Part shown: positions 1-12,800 of the stretch, piece by piece
Position numbering within the stretch: the stretch's first letter is position 1
Layout: each line of letters starts with the position of its first letter
Assembly (NCBI GenBank): GCA_013350335.1
Contig: CM023539.1
Coordinates: forward strand, 35,264,631-35,328,630
Source of the DNA: Chimonanthus salicifolius
Lineage: Eukaryota > Streptophyta > Magnoliopsida > Laurales > Calycanthaceae
Reading direction: 5' to 3'
DNA: 64,000 nucleotides
The notes under the pieces: generated by a model
What the model was told of the DNA's origin: nothing
What the model saw: only the letters and a program-made list of their open reading frames with translations
Databases searched by the model: none
Position numbers and translations under genes: made by a program

Positions 1-2
1 CG

Positions 3-535
3 ACATGTTGGATATGATGGCAAGTGTCACAATATTCTCTAAGATTGATCTTAAGAGTGGTTACCACCGAGTTCGTATTCGCGTTCGAAACAAAGGACAA
101 CTTATACGAGTGGTTAGTCATGCCTTTTGAGTTATCAAATGCCCCAAGCACTTTTATGAGGATCATGACGCAGGTGTTGAGGCTTTTATCGGTAAGTTCT
201 TGGGTGTATACTTCGATGTGGAGGATCTTGTGCCTTTTCGAGGTCAAGCAACTATTCTCACTAGCCCATTTCATGATCCTGACAACGCACCGGCCTAGTT
301 CCCATTACCATTGACTCCTTTCCCACCCATACCTCATTACAAGGAAGAAATTGAAAATATCTTGGATGAGCGAGTGGTTTCCACCAAACATGGGATATAT
401 CAAAAGTACCTTGTCAAGTAGAAGAACCGACTAGATGCAGATTGTACTTGGATCACCAAGGATAAATTGCAACAAATTAACCCTGATATCTTGGAGCAGT
501 ACCACAGACATAATTCGTCAGTGACGAATTCTTTC
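3..535 (+). pseudogene. Ty3/gypsy chromovirus relic: reverse transcriptase joined to chromodomain
   Basis: The first ~190 bases read as the core of a Ty3/gypsy reverse transcriptase, with [15 protein letters not shown] followed by a frameshifted [17 protein letters not shown]. By ~220 the reading is degenerate where the catalytic box should be. From ~340 to 520 a different part of the polyprotein appears: a C-terminal chromodomain (KEEIENILDERVVSTKHG, then YQKYLVK, a stop where W is expected, and CTWITKDKLQ). RNase H and integrase are missing, so this is an internally deleted, frameshifted copy. The chromodomain identifies the chromovirus branch. It begins outside the window and probably lies in an upstream UMP1 intron or just 5' of that gene. 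It is not functional. Confidence 0.85.
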
Positions 536-2457
536 TAGTCGAGGAGAGTTGATGTCGACTTCCCAATGTACAAAGTTTATCAAAGGCGGAGGAAGAAGAA
601 GAAAGCCCACATCTCACTGTGGGTTGAAGACATAGCAGATTGAAGACCCCATGTGTTTAGAGTAGTCAAGGCAGAGGCGTGCTGGAATCGAGATAGGGAG
701 AGAGACCACAGAAGAGTGGAGGACAAGGGAACATAGAGGCAGGGACGTGGGTGGTGAATGCAGAAGCCACTCCTGGACTTCAGTAACTGAGTGCTACAAT
801 AGTTACTTATCCGATCACTGGCAGTTGGCAAAGAGGGACCGTGTTTTGTAAATAGAATTGCAAGCAGAATCAAGTACTGGCAAGCAGAATCAAGTACTGC
901 ATTGTAGGTAGTTACTGCAGTTAATTCTTTGTAACTATATGGAGATTTGGCCTATCTAATAGGGAAAAAAGATTGGAAATTTTTTTTTCTGGAGAACGTT
1001 GGAACGAGACTTCTTGTGAAAGGATTGATGGTGTGAAGCCACTTTGGGAGTTATTTCCATCCTATTTTGTTTCTCTCCAAAGATATCTCCCTTGATCTTT
1101 GTTGTAGTAGTTGTTTGCATGTGAAACTGGTTTAAAACCCCACTTCAGAGCCCATCACTTAACCCAAATCCCATCTTTTAGGTGGGTGTTAACCCGGCCT
1201 TTTTACAATCAAATGCATTGTTTTCTTTTGGGCTACTTGATGTATAAAAACAAATTACTAGTTGCTAGAAAATATTCAGATTGTCAAAACTCCTGACACA
1301 TTAACTATTCCTACTTAATTTGATTCTCTAAATCTATTTGTCTCTTAAACCTTCCCTTTTCTTTAAAAAAATCTTTAAAGAGGTTAGGAAAATTTACATT
1401 GATTATTGGACTAATATCCTAAGCTAGTTGAAGTTCAAAATTCCGTAGACCTATGACGTGGCTTCGAACTTTTACAAATTTTGTTTATGTGAGATTTCTT
1501 ATTTGCACATGATTAGCATGATATTTTATATTTTTTATTGACTTGGTAATTTTTCTTAATCTCAACTCATTAGATTTTAGGCCATTGCATAGTTCTACAT
1601 TTGTAGTCCTCATAGTGACCAGCTATGATTATTGAGGTTGGTTCCAGGTTTTTAAAGTTGGGCGAGTTGAAGTTGACTCGATTGGTACAACTTAGACTCA
1701 GTCCTTTCAGTTTTGATTTGGTCTTTCTCACTTTATTTCTTGTCATTTTTATTGAATTCCTGTTTGACTTGGCTTACATGAATCAGACTCAACTTGGACT
1801 ATGTTCTGACTGAGTGAAAGACCAAGTCCAATATTTAAAACCTTGGGTTGGTTAGAAAGGTCTATGCTTCAATACGAGCCTGCCAAGAATCAGTTGGATG
1901 ACTCAGGGGTGGGTATGACTTTAAGGCCGGTGGGAGGAGGAAGAACCTTGTAAGGGAACTCTGGCAATGCACACCCCATGGGATTCCCAGCTAAATGCAT
2001 GTGTGCACACTTGTGCATTTCTAGGATCCTTTAGTGATTCCAACATCTGATATCCAGATTGTAATGGAGTTGATGTTGTTTCCATCTCTTGGGCAGATAT
2101 CTGTTGTAAATTCTCTATTCATTGAAATAAAACATTACGAATTACCACTAAATAGAATCATTTGTAAAAGACTTTCTAGTAAAGCAAAAAACTTGGAAAA
2201 GCTAAGTAGATGAACCACTCAGGCATAAGAAGCACGAGGAAATGGAGATAATTTTTAAATTGAGGAAAAACCAAACTCTTTGTAGTTGTTTTTAATTCTC
2301 AACTAAACACTGAGCTTTATTAGCATCAACTGAATTATGTTTATAGTAAATTGTTTGTATCAGCATATACTCAGAAACTTCTAAAGAAGTGTGCTTTTCA
2401 AGTTTGGAGGTATTTTCAAGCATTTGTATGGATTTTGCTTTTATAATTGTTTTGTAG
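536..2457. other. Non-coding stretch upstream of the UMP1 exons
   Basis: I see no gene here. The part from ~550 may be an LTR of the preceding relic: it follows the chromodomain end and begins with TGATG, but no second LTR is in view. The rest is AT-rich with stops in all frames. It ends in the TTTTGTAG acceptor of the first visible UMP1 exon, so at least the 3' part is intron. I looked for the conserved N-terminal UMP1 coding sequence and did not find it. Confidence 0.5.
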
Positions 2458-4806
2458 ATTCCAGAGGCCTCCAGGAGCTTTGCCATCATCCATGTTGGGT
2501 TTGGAGGCTGCCACTGGTAGATTGGATGACTTCGGTTTTGAAGATTACCTAAATGGTAACAACTCATCTATCTTTGAGTGTTGTTTTTCTTCACCTTGTT
2601 GAACAACTGCCAGATCAAAGACAATTCTAGATTTAGCAAATACCATACAACAATAATGGAAAACTCAGCTTGACCTATATTTTCTTCATTCAATGGTAAA
2701 GGACACAGTTGAGGGCTCTATATTTATGGAAATTGGTTATCTTTCCAAAAAAGGGCTCTGTATTTATGGAAAGTGGGTACCTGAAGCGTCCATTTTATTG
2801 TGGCTAAGAATTCTTTAACTCATATACTTAGTTTGGACTAAGATTGAAAGGGAAGGGTCTCTTCAGGTGGATTTGATAGTTTAAGTTGCTTGTGCAGGTT
2901 ATCAATCAAACATTTGCTGCTTCTTTTTTTCGTGATATCAAACATTTTAACAGTATACAGCTTTTGCACTGTCTCCATAGTAACTTCACATTATCTAACC
3001 CAATGACTTAAATTGGATTCTATTGGAAAATCAGCTTACATCTCTTATACTGTAACCCTTTACTGTATATATAAAATTTTCTTGGTTACCTTTTTAAGAA
3101 AATGGACCCTAAAAGGGGAAGGTGCCCCAAAAATTAGTGTGCCCTAATTGAACATTTGTTTGCAAGCTACTGATAAATTTATTATGATGCCAATCAACTT
3201 TCTCCATCCATTTTATATAATTCAAAAAGGATATAAAATTCAATTTTTTGTAAAAATTCTATAGAAGCACCTTGATTATCTGGCTCATGCTCGACTTGTA
3301 TTTGCATTGGAATTTTCATCTGTAGATTGTGGGGCTTACCGCCCAAGGAGAGAGGGGGCTGGTGGGTCTGAAAAGAAGAAAAATGACTAGATATGCTCTG
3401 TAAAGTTCTGAAATGCAAGTAAAATTATAAGTTCCATTGTGATTAAACTTGTTTAATTCAATTTACCAACTGCCTGATAAAAGAAACACTAGCTACTCTG
3501 AATCAATGCTGAGGTATTGAGTGAATTGAATTGTGAATTATTTGAACAACTGACTTGTAGTTCCAGCTTTGATCAATTCCCTCATGTAAGGGTATGGGAT
3601 ATGGGAACTAAGTTTTATGACTACAGTGCTGCAAACTATATGTTCTGGAAGTGTAAAGGGGAAGAAAGGTGATGAATATTTCAGGAAAAAGCTTCTTCTA
3701 AGGGCTGTTTTTGTTACCTCAGTTGTGTCTTCCTTCACTCATTGTGGTTGGTGGCAAAGGATTGTCAACCTCAGACCCATATAGACATTATTAGACTAAG
3801 GAGTTGAAATTCCACTTGATATAGCATTATTTCTTGTTTCTCTTTCTAGATATTCATCACTACGTTTGAAGTCTGTGGAGTAATACTTAAGGGGGCTTGT
3901 ATTATATAATATTCCAGCTGGTTATCTATTTTTCCCACAAGCTATGACTAACGCCAGGACATTGTAACAATCCAGGATGACTCCAGCCATATCAATGTCC
4001 ATCTCCATACAGATATATACAAAAAGAACTGAATAGCATTTATTATTTGGATTTTGATTTTGACCCACTTAGGATCAAGATCAGTGAAAGTGAGCAAGAC
4101 ATGATTGAATCCCTACTCCTTGAATCGAGCATTCTTTCATACAAGCATGATGCTTTCAGTGCTTGGCTCCAGACCAACCACCTATCTGTTGGTTTCCCGA
4201 GTCAGGCTCTTGTCCAAGATGATAATACCCAGTGTTTTCCCAAACCTTCGTCTTTCCTAGCACCTTTTCTAACTTCAATCGAAGTCTTTGTTATTCCTCT
4301 CTCTCTCCAACCCCCCCCAAAAAAAAACAATCAAGCGATCATGGTCGGGAGAGTGTAAGCATGTACCTATCATAGGAGCTTTTTTAAAAATACGAAAACT
4401 TAGATGCTTTCTTGACATAGATTCAAGATGATGGCTCTCTTATTAAACCCCTAACAAGAAATCAAACAGCAAATGTCATTTAACAATTTACAGTTTTGCA
4501 TCATACCCTACCATTTTGGGGCTTAGTATATTTGTTTTCAATTTGCCCTCTCCTGAAACACTAGTACATTAGAGACTGGGGGGCTTGGTGGGTCGCCGAG
4601 CGAGTTAATGCACTCAAATGTATTTCCTGTTTGTAAAGGAGAATTGCCCTGTTCATTGATCCTTACTGATGCTGATTCTCTCTTATTTTTTTGGTTTTCC
4701 TGCAGATTCGCGTGACTCAGAAACTTACCAACCTGCAGACATGCATCATGGGATGGAAGTTCGGCTTGGTCTTTCGAAAGGACCAGTTTGTCCTAGTTTC
4801 ATTTGA
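2458..4806 (+). CDS. UMP1: Proteasome maturation factor UMP1, last two exons (5' part outside window)
   Basis: UMP1 is the small chaperone that sits inside half-proteasomes, helps 20S core assembly and beta-subunit maturation, and is degraded as the first substrate of the finished particle. Two exons are clear. Exon 2458-2555 encodes FQRPPGALPSSMLGLEAATG and continues LDDFGFEDYLN; it is bounded by TTTTGTAG and GGTAAC. The terminal exon 4706-4806 encodes SRDSETYQPADMHHGMEVRL followed by GLSKGPVCPSFI and TGA. The join (G+AT = Asp) keeps the frame, and both blocks match the highly conserved C-terminal half of plant UMP1. The intron between them is 2,150 bp. About half of the ~140-aa protein, including the start codon, must lie upstream of the window. 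Both exons are intact, so the gene is probably functional. A 3'-truncated pseudogene is excluded by the intact stop, but loss of the 5' exons cannot be excluded. Confidence 0.88.
2556..4705 (+). other. UMP1 intron
   Basis: This 2.15-kb GT..AG intron lies between the two UMP1 exons. No transposon with recognisable coding sequence is visible. An open frame at 4047-4358 has no family resemblance I recognise and is probably chance. Confidence 0.7.
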
Positions 4807-5286
4807 TGAAATCACGCAGAACATATGAACAGTTAATGAAGATGCTGTTTAATTTGTCCTATTGCAACATTGCAGTAATTCTTGTCTGTTGTCTAGTGCA
4901 TATGAACAGATCATGACTCTATTTTTCTTGTCAAGATTTTTGCTGTTGATGGTGATGACAATCATGTTTTTCTGTGATAAATTATTATTCTTGATGACCA
5001 TTTCTACATGCAGCTAAAATATGGAGGCGGCCAACACCCTACACACCTTGCCATCACTTTCTATTACTATGAATTTTTGTGTCAGCTATCAAATATCAAT
5101 CACATTTTATTGGATGGTTGTATAGCATTCTCCTTATTACATGGCAGGGGGTACAATGCGTGTACTGGCTTCAGCTTCCACACTTTTTCAGAAGCTGGAA
5201 TGGACCAGCTGGTTGAATTAGGTTCGACCACAACAGGAAATGGTCCGGTTGGAATTCAAATCATTTGGAAGATGAGAACCAATTAA

Positions 5287-7890
5287 AGTATTAAAGGCCA
5301 TTACAAGATTGAGTTTAAATGTTGGGTCACTGTTTTATTAGTTTTTCCTATTTTAACATCATGTACACATATGGATCATGCTCTCGACCAAAATGACGTA
5401 TAATTGAACAAGTTAGGACCAAGCCTGGTTTTATTTTAATGGCATTGGTTATAACGACTCACTGTGAATCTTTTTCTTTTGGTTTCGGCACAACCAGATG
5501 AGAAACGTCAGATGTCTCGAGTGCTCGACTAAAAATTCAATCCATGACATGTACAAATAGAGCTCTGGATTTTATTTTATTTTTGTGTTGACAGAGCATA
5601 GAAGCCAAAGTTTTTTCCTTCCATGGAAGAATTGGAAAATAGTCCCTACATTTTAAAAAAAAATAGACTAACTCAAGTAAATAGTCTGGACCAGATTTGA
5701 CTGAATTTGGAATTTGCTCTGTTGATTAATTTTATTGGGAGTTTTTGGGTGGTTCAAGAATTGAATTATTTTCGTGTTGTGTGGCACCAAGATGAACATT
5801 GTCAATCAGGTACCACCTTTTGTAGGCCTACTTCAGATTTTATAGGCCAAAGAATCGGTCGCCTCTATTATTGGCCGATATAACATGTATTGGCTGATGT
5901 GGGTTTTTTTAAAAGAAATCGGTTTCAGTTCATTTTTGAGTTATTTTCACCAATATTTTTATATTTAAAAGTTTAAAAATAAGTTATTCAATTTTAGTGT
6001 TATTTTCGTCAATTTTTACTATTTTGATTTATTTTTATTAATTTCTTTGAACTCTGACTTTAAGATAATCTTCACTTGAGTTTTTTTCTAAGAAATAATT
6101 TAATGAAATAATATTCAATACTAATGAAATTTAACGAAAATGTGTTATGTCACTCACTTAATTTGTGTTTATGTGATTTTTCTAATGTTTTTGATTAAAG
6201 TAAGAATTTCTAAGATACTTTTCATTTTCAAGTTTCTTATTAAAAAATATATAAATAAAATGATATTCAAATGTTTCTACAGTTAAATGAAAAGTCCTAA
6301 ATATGATCGGTAGGGTTTTTATATATTTTTTAATATTTTGATATCTTCATGAAATTAAAAAAATTATAATAAAAAAATTTATGAATTATAATAGAAGATA
6401 CATATCACTCGGAGTCTCGGAGATACTTGAGAACATGAAGTTCATATTAAGTATTTTCTCGTGTCAATTTTTTTCTTTATAAAATTTTTAGACAATTTTC
6501 AAAGTTTTAAGATATTTTAAATCATGTAGGACATCAAAATTTTGACTTTCAAATATCTAAAAGTTCATAAAAATGACCATTATATATATATATATATATA
6601 TAAAAAAAAAAAAATTGTATTGGCAATATGTATCGGAGGTCCTGGACCCCCTGCTTTGGACCATTAAAATCGCTTGTTTAAAAAAGTGCTCCATGTGAAG
6701 TTACCAGAAATCAGCTAGCAGTTTAATTATGATTTTAAACGCTACTCTTTAAAAGCTGAGTCAAAAATAAAGATGAGTGTAATTGAAAATGGATTCAATC
6801 CACTTTATAATATAATAACCGAGAAAAAGGGTAAAATTGCAGAGCATTTGACAGTTCATAAGAGCCAGTCCGGAATGGATGATTTCACGGATAGATTTCC
6901 ACTAATTTGATACTTTACTGTTATAGGTATCGAGAGTTATCTAAAAAGATACTGGAAACGTGTGATGGTGTGTAACTTCATAAAAGGTCATTCAATTACA
7001 CTGCAGAAAAAATAAATGTGAGAGAAATTGTCTCAAACTATAGATGATATTGCAAAAAGTGACAATTAAATTCAATATTTTTAATGTACTCGTGAAAAAC
7101 TGCATTGTGTATGCTTATCTGAATAACACCCAACAGTACAAAATAGTGCCAATCCAGTAGGAACAATACCCAATCTGTTGTGCAAAGATAAAACACTCTA
7201 ATCGTTACAGTACAAAATAGTGCCAATCCAGTAGGAACAATACACAGATCTGTTGTGCAAAGATAAAGAGACGGTCTGAAGATGCTGGCAGAGTCAGAAA
7301 TCCTGGCAGAGAAGCAGGCACTGTGCAAACATGGAAAGGGAGAAAGAAGGGATGGATGGCTGACGGACGATCTGATGCCGGTATGGAGCGGTGCAGAGAG
7401 AGATATGGTAAATCAGCAGCTCTTACACCATGCTTAGATTTCCATTAATTTAATACTTTACAAAAGAATACTAAACACAATATAGCCCATTTTAATACGG
7501 ACATTAATTTTAGAAGTCATGAGTTTTAGTAAACTTCTTATTTTGTTCTTGGACTCTTTCCATTTACAAATGAATCGGTTCACTTATCGGTATACCGGAC
7601 AGGTGAACTGATTTCTAAAAAGTCAAAGTGAGAAATCCAAAAAACTCGTATCTCCTAAAAGATAATGCCCGTACGAGGATGTCCATTCTATATATATATA
7701 TATAAAATCCTATTAACAAAAGACTAAACTACCCTTACTCCTAATGCAAATATAATACATAAGCTATAATCTCTATATTGTATGAGCAAATGCCTTGAGA
7801 GCACTTAATTAAAATTATAGATCAAATGATTAAGTGATGATAAAATTTTAGATAATTTATGCACGTATAATTATCAATATCAGATTTAGG
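5287..7890. other. Intergenic AT-rich DNA
   Basis: There are no genes here. The stretch 5860-6660 begins with TTGGCCGATAT and ends near TGTATCGGAGG, resembling decayed remains of the CGGCCGATA-type repeat seen intact at 23852-24255. A (TA)n run lies at about 6583-6602 and another at about 7690-7705. Confidence 0.5.
7134..7268. repeat. 74-bp direct tandem duplication
   Basis: The segment starting CAGTACAAAATAGTGCCAAT at 7134 is repeated from 7208 with only a few differences, a period of 74 bp and about 1.8 copies. It lies in the UMP1-eIF2B intergenic space. Confidence 0.85.
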
Positions 7891-7929
7891 AGTTGAACTG
7901 CATAAAAGGCAGTGAGTATCGTGACAATG

Positions 7930-8951
7930 AGATAAGCGAGAGTTCGGTGGTTCGGGTCAGTGTATCAAAATCCCATACCAGAGACCCGAAACAGATCCGA
8001 TTTTCTTACACGATAAAGAAACCCTACGTGCGGCTCTCGCTCTATCGATTCCCTCCTTCCGCCACTCGGCCTCTCTTCACTGAACACTTTCCATCCCGTC
8101 TCCCCCTTTCCGCCGCTCGAGTTCTTGGCCTCTGTTCACGAAACACTCTCCAGTCCCTCTCCCTCTTTCCGCAGCTCTCGGCATCTTGTCGTCACGAAAC
8201 ACAGATTTGGATTTTAGTGTTTTCTCCTCTTCTTTCTGCCACTCACGTCTTCAAGCAGAGTGATTGAGCGAGATCTGACTGTTTTCCTTTTCTCTCTCAT
8301 CTTATTTCCGCCGTTTTCGCCCACTAGCAGAGATCGGGTTATTTCCTCTTCTCTCTCATCTTCTTTCACAATCAAAGGCAGGATCAATGACTAGTTTGAT
8401 AATCATTGTCCCCTTTCATTTCTTCTTCAGAACTTTTAGGTTGATAAATTTCGGCTAAAATTCGTTTTCAATTAAAGGACACTGGAAATCTACATTGCAA
8501 AATCGAAGGTAAGCCCTTTATCTTCTTCTCATTTCCCTCTTCCCCTCTACACTCCCCCCATCTCGTTATATTTGTTGTGTTAATAATGATATTTACCTAA
8601 TTTTAAAGTTGGCTGGTCATGGGATGGATGAATGCTTGAAGGCCATTTTTAATAATTTAAGTAAATTTTCGGTTTCTTGGATTGGGTCCACGGTTTTTGG
8701 GCATTTTTTTTTTATGTTGGGTCGGTTCTTAAAAGTCGGGTAGTTCAGATAGGGTAGAGTCTATGTTTGGTCGGGGTTTCAGAACCGAACCCTACCCACT
8801 CGACTTGTACCCTATTGCAATCCCTCTAAAAACCTTAGGTTTTCAAAACTCCAAATCTCCACCTTTCTTTCTTCATAAATTCTAGAACTTACGCTATTTT
8901 CATTTCCGCTGGAAGCTAGAATTCTCCTCTTTTTTTCTCTCCCTTGCCCAA
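7930..8951 (+). promoter_or_regulatory. Promoter and 5' leader region of the eIF2B delta gene
   Basis: Base composition changes at about 8030 from AT-rich to a CT-rich leader typical of plant housekeeping genes. It contains a degenerate ~65-bp internal repeat at about 8050-8200 (TCACTGAACACT / TCACGAAACACT units). A good splice donor (GAAG|GTAAGC at ~8510) suggests a 5'UTR intron ending shortly before the ATG at 8952. Within that stretch, about 8640-8828, is a small GGGTCGG-rich repeat resembling the dispersed elements elsewhere. The transcription start and leader splicing are inferred only from composition. Confidence 0.45.
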
Positions 8952-9762
8952 ATGGATGCCCGTCGAGCATCTCGGATGGTGATTGACCCGAAAGTTCGCC
9001 AGGTCGGGTTTGTGACACCTGGTGCGCTGCCTGACCGTGCACAATCGGGCCCTGCTGTGACGTCATCTTCACCGCCTGTGTCTGACCTATCTCCTGCCAG
9101 CAATTCTCTCTCCCCTGTCATGATCCCTCCCCCTCGCCATGCCTCTGACAACCTTTCCAGCTCCCTTGGCGGTGCCCGTCCAATTCCTGTCCCTCTCTCT
9201 ATGTCGCCACTCCGGAGGCCATCGGCTGGAGATAATGTGCCGCTTGGGAGCTACAACCCTTCGGAGTCTCTCCTGGGGATGTCTCCAGTGATGCCATCAC
9301 CATCGAGTAAGAATGATGACGGAGAGTTCTCAGATGAGATGTCTACGGCATCAGGATGGATTAGGAAAGGCAATTTGGGAAAAGGTGCAGCAACATCCCT
9401 TCCAACCAGCGGCATTGAGGTGGCAGCAATGAAGCCCTTGAGTAATTTCCCAGGGCCAAGCAATCTGACAACGGTTTCAGTGGTAAAATTGCCACCAGGT
9501 GTGACAGGTACTTGAGAATTCACGTTCTTTGTACATTTTTACATTGAACTGTTTTTTTTCTTTAAAATTGAATAGTCTGTAGGAATATAAATTGAATATA
9601 CTAATGAAATATGTGAGTATTTTTATTGCCACCTGGTATGTCCAGTAGTTTTGAGATAGTAGATTCTTTCCATTCATCTAGTGTACAGTACACTGCACTA
9701 TTTTGTTGTTTGTGAATGGTTGGGGACTTTATTTTAAATGTATATCTTTTGTAAGGTTTGTA

Positions 9763-9806
<44 letters not shown>

Positions 9807-12800
9807 GTATGTGTATCTATTTATCTCTATCTCTATGTCTAACTCTATATCTATCTCTCTATCTATCTATATGTGGCAACACAAGCTTTTATCAAACAAA
9901 TGTAAGATTGATAGAAAATGGTGAAAATGAGACTAGGTTCTAATATCCCGTATTGCAATACTTTCACATATGCAGAAAAGAAAAATCCAAATGGTGGCAA
10001 GAGAGTTGAAGGCCTCTGAAAGCTCATGGATATTTGATCTAATTCAATGCCTAGAATATTTTGAAGTAACTCATGTATGAGATAGGACTTGCTATTATAT
10101 TCAAAGTAGACTAGGTTCTTGAAGAAAATAATGCCCCTTATTTCAATACAATTCCATACACAAGAAAAAAAATCCAAATGGTCTTGGTTTGTGAGGAGAG
10201 GTGAAGGTAATTTCAAGCTTGAATTCTTTGAGATTGAGTACAAATCCCAATATATATTGAAGTATTGCATGTGTGTAGCTCACTTAGCTTGAGCTTCTAG
10301 GAATATACTAGAACATTTCGGTTTTGACCCTCTTCGGATTTAGCAGATACATGAGCTTGCAGGTGGTTTTGTGTATTCATGAGAGTAGTCTCACCTCCAA
10401 TGTGGGGTGGGGATATCCATGATATTATAAAAAAAAACCATTGGAGTATTTTTTGCATGAAACGAGTCTTACACCAAGTGTAAGGCCTAGTTATTCATGT
10501 GCAAAAAAAAAAATTCAAATGATGGAATTTCGTGAGGAGTTTTGAAAGCCTTAAAGCTTAGGGTATTTTTTTTTTTTTTGAAATGGTTCATATATTAATA
10601 GATAAAGGTACAAGAGGTGCAATTACAGAGACGAAAAAGAAATATATACAAACAGAAACTGGAAGGAAACCTCCCACCACCACAACAACAAGAAAACTAA
10701 AATAGGTCAGGATAGATCCACACAATCTTTCCATGCTCACAAGATGTCAGATAGATATATATTCCGCAACTCTCGAAGAGAGGCGGCCCACGATGCACAC
10801 ATAATGAGGCAACGACTAGCGACCACATCACTGGATATAACAGTGCCTTTGAACAATCTAATTATTATGTTCCCACCATAGGTTTCAAAGAGTAGCGAAT
10901 AGAGATACCTGCTACAAAGAGGAACACTTAGGAGAGACGGAGGCGATGTCCCAAGCAAAGGACAACTTGGCTACCGAAGAAGGCATGACCCAATCCACAC
11001 CAAACTTAGGGTATTGTAACATGATAAGGGGCTTGAACTAGGTGAGAGGCTATTTTTTCATTGAGAAGGTGGATCAGGTTCTTTAAGAAAATAATATCCC
11101 ATATTGCAATGCAATTCTATGGTTAGAAGCAAAATCAGAGAATTGAAATCCTTTGATAGTTTAAAGGGTATTGCAAATTGAAACTTATCCTAGGATACAT
11201 TGAAATGATTCTTGCATGAGATAGTCATTTGGAGCTTCTCTCTCTTAATAGATTTTGCCTCCTTACCTTCACTTCCTTGGTTGTACCATCCTCTATGAAA
11301 AAGGTGATGCAAGCATCAGATCTGACAAATTCAATCAAGACCTGTTTGGTCAATATTGAAGAATCGACCTTTCCAATCCATAATCGGATCGATGAGGGAA
11401 GAGAGGCCCTCACTCCAAGTGCCACGTCAGCAGCCTCATCGCCATGTGTCCCACTTCAAAATTCGAGTTAGTGTCCATGTCAGCACCTTGTGGGCTGGCG
11501 CGAGTTGGAAGCCAGCACACTCTGTGTGTGAACAAGTTTGGAAAAGGCCAAAAATTGGAAACTCAGGCAGAGAAGGAAGGAGGAATAAAAAGAAAGTAGC
11601 AGGAACGACCAACTGATTTTTGAGAAAAGGGTAGAGGCAAATCTTGCGCTGGTCTAGTTGGTCGACCTGACCCGTTGGAAAAAAAATTGAAGGAAAGGTG
11701 GAAGTCCAGTCGAGATCTGCGCCTGAAAGGAAAAAGAAAGAATAAGTAGAGAAACGTCCAGTAACTGCAGAAAGAAGCAGAGGTTGGAAGACTGAGAAGA
11801 ATGAACGAAGAAGAAAACATGAAGAAAGTTCGAGAGAGATACGGGTCCGAGTTGATTGGCTTTGGTGAATTAAATATGGTATTTGTTTTCTTATTTTTAT
11901 CTTATTTCCTTCAATTAAAATTAAAGTCTTATAAATTAGTGTTTGGAACAATAAAGTGTAATCATAATTTATTTTGAATTTATTGAAGCTTTTATATGTT
12001 TGGGCCTCCCCAGTGTGGTAGTCTTATTTGGATTTAATTTGAATTTGTGCTTGAATTAAATTTAATCTGATTATTTAGGTTTGAATTTTTACATGGTGAA
12101 TTTAGTTCATGTCCTACAATGCCCCCTTTATTAATTAAATTTTAATTCCACTTTCAAATTAATTATTAGAAGGTTCTTGAGATTAATCCGAATTTGAGTC
12201 GGATTAGAGTTCATGCATGTTCAAATTTTATTGCATTTAGTTGATTAAGTGTGTTAAAATTTTACATTCGGACTTCCAATTTCTCATTCAAATTAAATTC
12301 CTAGAACGCCTAATTTCTTCGGTGAATTTTACTTGGTCAAATTATCATGTCAAAATTAGTTTCCTCTTTACTTCTTGAGAGTGATCGAGAGATTTGAGAG
12401 AGGTTTTTTGGGGATTTTTATCATCGAGTTCCTTGATTTAGCTTAGAATCTCGATTCAAAAAATTATTTTCCTATGGTGGCATAAGTAGGCCTTAAAAAT
12501 CAACCTTACCCGTCATCTGGTGGTCATCAGAGCCTACATCTTACACAGACTTGTGAGGGAGCATCACTACACTAGCTATGCACTAACTTATGGTGAACGA
12601 CAATATCTTCTACTCCTCCAAAGACAAGATCTTTAAACTTCAAAATGCCGAGATGTGTCTTGATAGACATGGTGGAAACACTGGAAACCCGACAGATTGC
12701 AGAGTTGACTTAAAGGCCTAGAAGAGGATTTTGTAGACATTGAGAGGCTACGAGAGAGACTGGTCAAAACAACAAATCTGGCAGATCTGGAGATGGATCC

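Noticed and set aside
4047..4358. 103-codon open frame in the UMP1 intron
   Set aside because: Single frame with no recognised family, no partner exons and lying inside a well-supported intron.
7893..8267. 124-codon open frame upstream of eIF2B delta
   Set aside because: Overlaps the CT-rich leader and its internal repeat; composition explains the Ser/Leu/Pro-rich translation.
11436..11951. 171-codon minus-strand open frame
   Set aside because: Lies antisense within the 5' LTR, partly repeated at 14877-15125; purine-rich + strand yields a Phe/Leu/Ser-rich shadow.
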